The notes beneath the pieces are model-generated. The model saw only the letters and a list, made by a program, of their open reading frames with translations, did not search any database and was not told the origin of the DNA. The position numbers were made by a program, and so were the translations under genes. A stretch of DNA of 64,000 bases from Proteus terrae (GTDB lineage: Bacteria; Pseudomonadota; Gammaproteobacteria; Enterobacterales; Enterobacteriaceae), in the NCBI RefSeq assembly GCF_003144325.1, contig NZ_PENS01000010.1:124001-188000 (forward strand). Reading direction: 5' to 3'. This document shows, piece after piece, positions 1 to 8,300 of this stretch; position 1 is the stretch's first letter; every line of letters begins with the position of its first letter.

Positions 1-903
1 CGTCTATTAGTGGTAATTGGACCTTGTTCTATTCATGATCCGAAAGCTGCATTGGAGTATGCGCAACGTTTAAGCCTCATCAGAGAAGAGCTTAAAGATA
101 AACTTGAAATTGTTATGCGTGTTTATTTTGAAAAACCACGCACAACAGTAGGCTGGAAAGGCTTAATTAATGATCCTCATATGGATCATACCTTTGATAT
201 TAATGAAGGCTTGCGTATTGCTCGTAATCTTTTATTAACTATCAACGATAGTGGCTTGCCAACTGCTGGCGAGTTTTTAGATATGATAACACCTCAATAC
301 GTTGCTGATTTAATGAGTTGGGGTGCTATTGGTGCTCGTACTACTGAATCTCAGGTACACCGTGAGTTATCTTCAGGTTTATCTTGTCCTGTTGGTTTTA
401 AAAATGGTACAGATGGAACTATTAAAGTTGCTATTGATGCAATTAATGCCGCAGGATCGCCACACTGTTTTCTTTCTGTCACTAAATGGGGTCATTCAGC
501 CATTGTGCGCACAGCGGGTAATGGCGATTGCCATATTATTTTACGTGGTGGTAAAGAGCCAAATTACAGCGCTGAACATGTTGCAGTGGTAAAAGAAGGG
601 CTTAAAAAAGCAGGTTTACCACAAAATGTGATGGTTGACTTCAGCCACGCCAATAGTTGCAAGAAATTTGAGAAACAAATGGAAGTTGGTGCCGATATTT
701 GCCAACAAATTAGCGCAGGCGAAAAAGCATTAATTGGTGTTATGGTTGAAAGTCATTTAGAAGAAGGTAATCAATCATTAGAAAGTGGTGAACCTCTGGT
801 TTATGGCAAAAGCATCACTGATGCCTGTATTGGCTGGGATGACACCGAAACGCTGTTACGCCAATTAGCAGATGCAGTTGTAGCACGTCGTAATAAAGCG
901 TAA
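1..903 (+). CDS. aroG: 3-deoxy-7-phosphoheptulonate synthase, Phe-sensitive type (5' end missing)
   Basis: Class I DAHP synthase, which condenses phosphoenolpyruvate with erythrose-4-phosphate in the first step of the shikimate pathway. The reading frame is open from base 1 (RLLVVIGPCSIHD), so the gene begins outside the window; about 300 of roughly 350 residues are present. Visible family motifs are GPCSIHD, KPRTTVGWKG and GARTTESQ, with a conserved C-terminal GWDDTE. The GTG at base 10 is an internal valine, not a start. Assignment to AroG rather than AroF/AroH rests on overall similarity to E. coli AroG and on the adjacent gpmA, which is the E. coli arrangement. It ends just before a strong bidirectional terminator. 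Confidence 0.93.
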   Translation, partial: RLLVVIGPCSIHDPKAALEYAQRLSLIREELKDKLEIVMRVYFEKPRTTVGWKGLINDPHMDHTFDINEGLRIARNLLLTINDSGLPTAGEFLDMITPQYVADLMSWGAIGARTTESQVHRELSSGLSCPVGFKNGTDGTIKVAIDAINAAGSPHCFLSVTKWGHSAIVRTAGNGDCHIILRGGKEPNYSAEHVAVVKEGLKKAGLPQNVMVDFSHANSCKKFEKQMEVGADICQQISAGEKALIGVMVESHLEEGNQSLESGEPLVYGKSITDACIGWDDTETLLRQLADAVVARRNKA

Positions 904-920
904 TAATTAAATTTAAGTAT

Positions 921-950
921 AAAAATGCCACTTTTAAAAGTGGCATTTTT
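921..950. terminator. Bidirectional terminator between aroG and gpmA
   Basis: Perfect inverted repeat with 15-base arms (AAAAATGCCACTTTT / AAAAGTGGCATTTTT), A-rich on the left and T-rich on the right, so it can end transcripts from both convergent genes. Confidence 0.85.
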
Positions 951-975
951 TATATAACTCAAAATAACAGTAAAA

Positions 976-1728
976 TTACTTGGCTTTACCTTGGTTAGCA
1001 ACAGCGGCTGCTTTTGCTGCGATTTCGTCAGCATTACCTAAGTAGTAACGTTTGATTGGTTTCATGTTTTCATCAAATTCGTAAACTAAAGGTACTGCTG
1101 TTGGGATATTCAGCTCAAGAATTTCATCTTCACTCATGTTGTCTAGGTATTTAACCAGAGCACGCAGTGAGTTACCGTGAGCTGCAATAATCACTTTCTC
1201 ACCAGAAGCAACACGTGGTTTGATAACTTCTTCCCAGTATGGCGTTACACGGTCGATAGTTAATGCTAGGCTTTCTGTCAATGGCAGTTCTGCCGCAGTT
1301 AAAGATGCATAACGAGGATCTTTACCAGGGAAACGTTCATCGTCTTTAGTTAATTCTGGTGGAGTGATAGCAAAACCACGACGCCATTGTTTAACTTGCT
1401 CATCACCATATTTTTCAGCAGTTTCAGCTTTGTTTAAGCCTTGCAGAGCACCGTAATGACGTTCGTTTAATTTCCAGCATTTTTCAACTGGCAGCCATTG
1501 TTGATCAACTTGATCAAGAATGTTCCACAGGGTGTGAATTGCGCGTTTCAGAACAGAAGTATATGCATAGTCAAAAACGAAACCTTCAGCTTTCAGTAGT
1601 TTACCTGCTTCTTGCGCTTCATTACGGCCTTTTTCGGACAGCTCAACGTCAGTCCAGCCTGTAAAACGGTTTTCTTTGTTCCATACACTTTCACCGTGTC
1701 GAACTAGCACAAGCTTAGTTACTGCCAT
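976..1728 (-). CDS. gpmA: 2,3-bisphosphoglycerate-dependent phosphoglycerate mutase
   Basis: Interconverts 2- and 3-phosphoglycerate in glycolysis and gluconeogenesis. The 250-residue length equals E. coli GpmA. The phosphohistidine motif LVRHGES lies at about residues 8-14 with the acceptor His11; [21 protein letters not shown] and the second catalytic histidine in [10 protein letters not shown] are all present. An AGGAG ribosome site sits 8 bases before the ATG. The gene is single, convergent with aroG. In E. coli the galactose operon lies upstream of gpmA; here a 389-base gap and then modF take that place. Confidence 0.97.
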   Translation of the reverse strand: MAVTKLVLVRHGESVWNKENRFTGWTDVELSEKGRNEAQEAGKLLKAEGFVFDYAYTSVLKRAIHTLWNILDQVDQQWLPVEKCWKLNERHYGALQGLNKAETAEKYGDEQVKQWRRGFAITPPELTKDDERFPGKDPRYASLTAAELPLTESLALTIDRVTPYWEEVIKPRVASGEKVIIAAHGNSLRALVKYLDNMSEDEILELNIPTAVPLVYEFDENMKPIKRYYLGNADEIAAKAAAVANQGKAK

Positions 1729-2117
1729 AGTTTAGACTCCTATAATTACTTTCTTAATATAAGTTTAAAATTAGCACTTCAATCATTATATGGATCATCG
1801 ACAAGAACGCCAAACATAAGTGACAAAACAAGGGGGATTAAGTCAAAAATGTCGTTTATTCGATGAATTATTGCGCAGTTGTCACACCTTTTGCTTAATC
1901 GTTCAAGCTATTAATCTAGCTGGATCGGCGTAAAAAAACAAAATATCCGTTTTGTATGAAAAATAGACGAAAAAGACGTCCATAAAAACGACAGATCCTT
2001 TATTTATTATTGTTTAAATAACAAGCAAGAAAATGTCGATTTAAATAAAAATTCAGACCTAAGTTTAGCGTTAATTTATAAAATCATTGCCCTGATTATG
2101 GCAGTAAAAATCAACAT
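1729..2117. other. Intergenic region upstream of gpmA; no gene seen
   Basis: This 389-base AT-rich gap separates the gpmA start from the modF stop. It should carry the gpmA promoter. I found no convincing ORF, RNA gene or repeat. It occupies the place of galETKM in E. coli, and I could not recognise any gal remnant. Confidence 0.5.
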
Positions 2118-3584
2118 TTAACAAATTTCTTGCTGGTAACGATAAATTTCGCCTTCTTTAATAAAAGTCAATCGATGAGTAATACATAATGGCGCATCTT
2201 CTTGATGGTGGCTTACAAACAAAAGTTGCGTATTACTGTGGCTTATCATGATATCAATAAAACGCTGTACTAAGAGTCGGTTTGTTGTGTCTAATCCTTG
2301 CAGTGGTTCATCGAGAATGAGCAAAGTAGGGTGCTTAACTAATGCTCTAACAATTAAAACTAAGCGCTGTTGACCCCACGACAAGGAATGGAATGGATGA
2401 TTAGCATGTGCGGTTAAACCAATTAACGCTAACCATTCATCAGCGAGTTTAAGCTGTTTATCTGTAATTGCTTGATAAATGCCAATAGAGTCATGAAAAC
2501 CTGAAATAATGACATTTTTTACCGTTGAAGAAACACGGTAACTCTGATGTAAGGCATTACTGACATAACCGATATGGCGTTTAATTTCCCATACTGTTTC
2601 ACCACTTCCTCTTTTACGGCCAAATAGCGTTAAGTCATTGCTGTAGCCTTGAGGGTGATCACCCGTAATTAAACTTAATAGTGTCGATTTTCCTGCACCA
2701 TTAGGGCCTAAAATCTGCCAATGTTGCTGAGGTTTTACCTCCCAGCTTAAATGGTGAAGAACAGGTTTGTCGTTATAGCTCACTACACCATCGTTTAGCA
2801 CAATAGGAGAAAGAGTCGGCGATAGTTGAGGAATGGCATCAGGCGAATCTTGTTCAGGTAATGTGAGATTTTCTAGCGTTTCACTGTGAGATAATTGGCC
2901 TATTACTGAGTCAGATAAAACTTGTTCTTTCTTGCCGTTGGCTACCAATTCACAATTAATCAGTAGACCTGCATACTGAATAAAATCAGGAATATCGTTA
3001 AAACGATTTAGAATTAGTACGATAGTTAGATTTTGTTGATGTAATAGTGTTAACAATTCATTTAAAGCACGGCGAGAATCAACATCTAATCCATCAAAAG
3101 GCTCATCTAAAATAATTAAATCAGGTTTATTCATTAAAAGTTGAATAAGCAATATTTTTCGAGATTCACCTGTAGATAGATATTTAAAACGTCTTGATAA
3201 AAGGTATTCAACACCAAATTGCTTTGCTAATAAAAAGCATCTGTCATCATCTTTTACCTGCATTTGAATAACTTGAGCAACGGTTAAGCCAGTATCGTCT
3301 TCACCTTCACTTAATAAATCTGTGTTATTACGACGCCACTCTTCTTCAATCATTTTTTGCAGTTTTTCAAAAGAGAGACTAATCGGGCGAGAAAATGTAT
3401 TGATAAACTCACCAGAGAGCAAAATACCTTCTTGGCATAATGCATTTGCTAAGGCGGTTTTGCCACTTCCATTACTGCCTACAAATGCCCAACTTTCACC
3501 TTCATTTATGGCTAAATTGTCAATTTGTAAACAGAGTTTATCGCTTAAGCGAAATTGTGTTTTGTTGAGTTGTAAGTGTTTCAT
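2118..3584 (-). CDS. modF: ModF, duplicated ABC ATPase of the molybdate cluster
   Basis: Cytoplasmic protein with two ABC ATPase domains in one chain and no membrane segment; its E. coli homologue is cotranscribed behind modE, and its role is not settled. Walker A motifs are GSNGSGKT at about residues 36-43 and GPNGAGKST at about 300, each followed by a LSTGES/LSWGQQ-type signature and an ILDEP Walker B. The ATG at 3584 was chosen because MKHLQLNKTQFRLSD matches the E. coli N-terminus and an AAGG site lies upstream; a longer frame reaches 3623. The 488-residue length is close to E. coli ModF (490). It is cut off from modE by the CDI island at 3.6-15.9 kb, so it must use its own promoter or one from the island edge. 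Confidence 0.92.
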   Translation of the reverse strand: MKHLQLNKTQFRLSDKLCLQIDNLAINEGESWAFVGSNGSGKTALANALCQEGILLSGEFINTFSRPISLSFEKLQKMIEEEWRRNNTDLLSEGEDDTGLTVAQVIQMQVKDDDRCFLLAKQFGVEYLLSRRFKYLSTGESRKILLIQLLMNKPDLIILDEPFDGLDVDSRRALNELLTLLHQQNLTIVLILNRFNDIPDFIQYAGLLINCELVANGKKEQVLSDSVIGQLSHSETLENLTLPEQDSPDAIPQLSPTLSPIVLNDGVVSYNDKPVLHHLSWEVKPQQHWQILGPNGAGKSTLLSLITGDHPQGYSNDLTLFGRKRGSGETVWEIKRHIGYVSNALHQSYRVSSTVKNVIISGFHDSIGIYQAITDKQLKLADEWLALIGLTAHANHPFHSLSWGQQRLVLIVRALVKHPTLLILDEPLQGLDTTNRLLVQRFIDIMISHSNTQLLFVSHHQEDAPLCITHRLTFIKEGEIYRYQQEIC

Positions 3585-3777
3585 TATTATTAGCCTTATT
3601 TTTTTAATGTAAGCTAAGTGCAAGTTAAGTATCTAGCAATATAGGGTTAATAGAAACTTGTCAATATTTGCTGAAAGAACTTTTTCCAAAAGCCTTATAC
3701 ATCTACTATTTAATGATAACCTTTAAAATGCGTTTCCTATGTAAATATATAAACATCTCTTTAAGGATGACTTATAT

Positions 3778-5319
3778 ATGCATAAATTTAAAAAAATAAA
3801 CTTATTCTTCTTTATATTTTTACTCGTTAGCAAAAATAGTTTTTCTTTGAATAATAAAAATGTAAATAGTAATTGCTTTCTTATTGATAAAGTTGACCTT
3901 ACAGGAAATACTTTATTAGATGATAGACAGAAATCTAAAGTAATTTCACCGTACCTGCAACAATGTCTAACATTAAATGATATGCAAGAGGTGGCTAAAT
4001 CAATTACTAATAATTATATTAAAAAAGGTTACGTTACTTCCCAGGCTATTATACCAGAGCAAGATCTTTCTAATCATAAGTTAGTAATAAAGATTATTGA
4101 AGGCAGAATAAAAGATATTTCTATTAATGGTATTTCATCTAGATTAGTCGATATTATTTTTCCTTCCTCCAAAGGAAAAATTTTAAATCTACGAGATTTA
4201 GAACATGGATTAGAACAGCTTAATCGGTTAACGACAGCGCAATATGCCTTGGATATTCAACCAAGCGATAGTGTGGGATATTCATCTGTAACTATTAATC
4301 GAAAAGCTAAAAAACTCCCTTTAAAGAATCGATTAACAATTGATAATTCAGGAACAGAAACAACAGGAAAGATCTTACTTACTAACACGACAACAATAGA
4401 TTCTTTATTTGGCTTGGGTGAACAGTGGATTTTTTCACTAAAAACAAATACAGATTTCCCTCATGCTCACTATTCTCGTGCTTATACTGCAAGTGTGAAT
4501 ATCCCTTATGGCTATTGGTTTTATCAATACCAGTTATCTGATAGTAGTTCGTCTTATTCCTTCCAAAATAATCACAAATATATTTATAAAAACAAAAATA
4601 GAGATCAGCAATTTGATATTAGTCGTCTAGTTTATCGAGATAATAAACAACGAATAACACTAAAGGGAACGTTAAAGCATAAGAAAGTAAAAACACAGTT
4701 AGTACAACAAAAATTATTAATAAATAGTCCCACATTGACTTCTTTATCATTCAGCCCTGAATATACTTTAAGTTTACATAATGGATATTTAATCATTAAT
4801 CCAACTGCTGAGTTTGGGATCTCTCTTTTTGGTGCGACACCTGATTATATTGCTGATAATTCACCTCGTAGTCAATATCGAAAATTAAGTTTAAATTTAA
4901 GCTATCAATATTTATTGACTGATCAGTTTTCCTATCTTACTTCATTTCATAGTCAATATACGCCTGATAATCTTTATGGTTCAGAAAAAATAGCAATAGA
5001 TGGAATAAAAGCTGTTCGTGGATATAAAGAAATAAATTTTAATGCTAATAGTGGGTTTTATTGGCGCAATGAAATAAATATATCACCAATAACTTCATTT
5101 TTAAGTAAGTGGAATTTTATTTTTGCACTTGATTATGGTGTCGCCCATTCAGATCAATATGAAACAGAAAAGAATAAAATAATTGGAAGTGCAATAGGTG
5201 CTTCTTTCTATCATTCCACTTTTTCTTCTCAGATATTAATTAATAAACCTATGTTTTATCCCAGATCATTAAAGCCAGATTGCTGGTCTTTTTATTGGTC
5301 CATTTCTCTTGCTATTTAA
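3778..5319 (+). CDS. cdiB: TpsB/CdiB-type outer-membrane transporter of a two-partner secretion system
   Basis: Omp85-superfamily pore that exports the TpsA protein encoded directly downstream. A signal peptide spans about residues 1-23. A first POTRA domain starts near Cys33 (CFLIDKVDLTGNTLL), a second POTRA covers roughly 110-180, and the rest is a beta-barrel with the lid-loop motif VRGY at 413-416. At 513 residues it is short: mature sequence enters the first POTRA after only about ten residues, so the N-terminal plug helix and linker of FhaC/CdiB-type proteins appear absent. An in-frame stop at 3742 rules out an upstream ATG. The start has an AAGGAT site 9 bases upstream. Naming it cdiB rests on the toxin/immunity pair that follows. 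Confidence 0.88.
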   Translation: MHKFKKINLFFFIFLLVSKNSFSLNNKNVNSNCFLIDKVDLTGNTLLDDRQKSKVISPYLQQCLTLNDMQEVAKSITNNYIKKGYVTSQAIIPEQDLSNHKLVIKIIEGRIKDISINGISSRLVDIIFPSSKGKILNLRDLEHGLEQLNRLTTAQYALDIQPSDSVGYSSVTINRKAKKLPLKNRLTIDNSGTETTGKILLTNTTTIDSLFGLGEQWIFSLKTNTDFPHAHYSRAYTASVNIPYGYWFYQYQLSDSSSSYSFQNNHKYIYKNKNRDQQFDISRLVYRDNKQRITLKGTLKHKKVKTQLVQQKLLINSPTLTSLSFSPEYTLSLHNGYLIINPTAEFGISLFGATPDYIADNSPRSQYRKLSLNLSYQYLLTDQFSYLTSFHSQYTPDNLYGSEKIAIDGIKAVRGYKEINFNANSGFYWRNEINISPITSFLSKWNFIFALDYGVAHSDQYETEKNKIIGSAIGASFYHSTFSSQILINKPMFYPRSLKPDCWSFYWSISLAI

Positions 5320-5334
5320 ATGTTAGGAGTTTTT

Positions 5335-8300
5335 ATGTGTGAAAAGGATATTTCTTGGAAACAACGTTTAATAAGTTATGGCATAGCTTATGTCATTGCT
5401 ATTTATCCATTACATCCAGCTTGGAGCTCAGCAATTACGCCATCCGATAAAACGATTAAAGTTAATCAACAAAATACTGTTCCTATTATTAATATTTCAA
5501 CACCTAATAATCTTGGTATTTCTCATAATAAGTTTCATTCGTTCAATGTTAGCAAGCAAGGTGTTGTACTTAATAATGCGACAACTTCTGTTAACACACA
5601 ATTAGCCAAACAAGTGAATGCCAATACTCATTTAAAAGGTAGTGCTGCTCATTTAATTATTAATGAAGTGGTGGGAAATGGGCGCTCACAATTACAAGGA
5701 AAACTGGAAGTTGCAGGAGAACAAGCGAAAGTTGTTATTGCTAATCCAAATGGCATTACGTGTGATGGCTGTTCGTTTATAAATACCCCAGCAATTACGC
5801 TCACAACAGGAAAACCTCTTTTTAACCCTCAAGGTGCTTATTCGGCAATAGAAGTGAAAAAAGGTGGTGTTGTTATTGGTACGCAAGGTATAGATCTCCA
5901 AACTCAGGATTATGCCGACATTATCAGCCGTAGTATTGAATTAAATGGAAAAATTAACGCTAAAACCCTTTCTTTAATGCAAGGTAATAACCGTATCGAT
6001 TTTGATAAAGGTACAGTAAATAGCATTAATGGTGAAGGCGTTAAACCTACGCTGTCTATTGATACGAAAGTGCTAGGTGGAATGTATGCCAATCAAATAT
6101 GTCTAGTCAGTACAGAAAAAGGTGTTGGTGTTAATTTAAGTAATATTCAGACAAATCAAAACAGTGTGAATTTAACCGTTGATGGAAAAATTACCTTTAA
6201 TGGCAATATTCAATCTGATCAAGATATTAATGTTAGTAGTAAAGAACTACAAATTAATAGTAATACAAAGTTAAAAGCAAAAAGAGATATTACTTTAGCA
6301 ACTAATACGCTGATTAATCATAGTGAAGTTATCTCAGAGAAAGATATGCGTTTATTCGCAGATAAACTCACGAATAAAGGCGAAAAAGCGATTATTCAAG
6401 CGAAAGATAATTTATGGATACAGAGAAATGCGCAGGGTGATCCAAGTACTTTAATTGAAAATCAATCAGCCACGATAAAAACAGAAAAGGGTGATTTGAT
6501 TATTCGAACTAAGAAATTGGTTAATGAATCTATAACACCTTTATTTAAAGAGATAAAACAAGAGCCTGATTCTAAACTCTCTATAAATATCGGTAATCAC
6601 CTCCTCCTTCCATCTAGAAGTCCTACTGATGATTTTCTTTTAGTTATTACATTTCCTGAGTTGAAAAATTTCTCTTATAAAAAATGGTTTGATATTTTAG
6701 ATTTAAAAAATAATGGAGGAGTTAATGTAGAACGTTCATATTTTGAAAAAAGTAATAAATATGTTCCTAGTATTATTTCTTCAGGAAATAATTTATATAT
6801 ACAATCTAATGATTTTATTAATAACCAATCTAGAATTATTGCAGATAATAATTTAATTGCAACAGGAAGCAGTGCAAGATTATATTATTATCGTTCTGCA
6901 TATCTTAATAAATGGGAACATTATTCTAATGATAATGCTCATCTTTATTATCGGGATGATATAATAAAATATAAGCTTGATGAAGCTAAATTTAATAAGG
7001 TAAGTCATTTTGTTCCTTTTGTGAAAACGGGTAGTCATTATGAATTTTCTGTAAATGATGTCTCTGATTATATAATAAAAGCAGGTAATAATTTAGTATT
7101 AGATTTTAAAAACAGTATAGATTTAGAGCGTAAACTTCCATTTACAGAAAAAGAAATAAAAAAATTCAGAGGGTTATCAGATTTTGAAAATACTATATTA
7201 GCTAAAAATATATTATTAAATGCTAATAATGTGAATGTTTCTTTAAATTTAACAGCAAACGATTCTTTATCTATTATTGCTGATAAAAGTATAAACATAA
7301 ATAATTCAAAATTGCTAGCTGATGAAAATATAAGTTTGACATCGATAGATACTATAAAATTTGAGAATATAGATGTAACAGCAAAATATTTTTCTGCTAT
7401 AACTAAAAAGGGAAATATTAGTCATTTATTTAATCCTACCAAATTTTATACTCTAAAAGGTATTAAATCACCATATGTTGATATTCCTGAAAAAATATAT
7501 TTTAATTCTGGGAAAAATATTGATATTTCAAATGTAATAATTAATAAATCCAATGAATTAAATTTATCTGCGCTAGAAGATATTAAAATAAATCGTGATG
7601 AATCTTTTCTTTTTAATTTAGTACCTTTTATTAGAGATAGTGGGTATATTCCAGCATTTTTAATTAACATGGGGATTTTGGAAAGTAATAATATAGCTTT
7701 TACTTCAGGTAAAGATATTATTAGTCAAGGAATAAAATATCATAGTGATAAAGGAATAACCTTTAATGCAGGGCAGGATATTTTCCTTGCTTCAAAATCA
7801 ATAAAAGAAGCCGATCCTTTCTTTAGTGATATTTATTATCCTCAATTACAATCTAAGTTATTTTCAGACGATAACCTTATCTTAAATGCAGCGCGTGATG
7901 TTGATTTAAGTTCAACAGTATTAAATTCAAAAGATAAAGTCATTGTATTAGCTGGTAGGAATATAAAGCTGGGTGCAAATGCTTATTCTGCCATCAAAGA
8001 CCCCCACGAAGATGCTCAAGACATTCAGTATAGCACAGCGGCTATTATAGGAAATAAAGGTATTTCTATTGCGTCATCAGGTGTGTTAATAACAGAAGGA
8101 AGCTCATTCAAATCAGATGGTGACATTACGATATCCAGTGGTGGTAATATTCAATTGGGATCGGTAAAAACACATTTTCGTAAAGAGTCGGGCTCTAAGT
8201 TAGAAGAAATTCACAAACAAGTTAGTACTGAAATTAATAGTGGCAATAATTTAACTCTATTATCTGAAGGCAGTATTTTATTTCAAGCATCAAAATTGAC

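Noticed and set aside
5320-5334. cdiA start at the ATG abutting the cdiB stop
   Set aside because: The ATG at 5335 has an optimal TTAGGAG site, and signal-sequence residues begin there; the upstream ATG has none.
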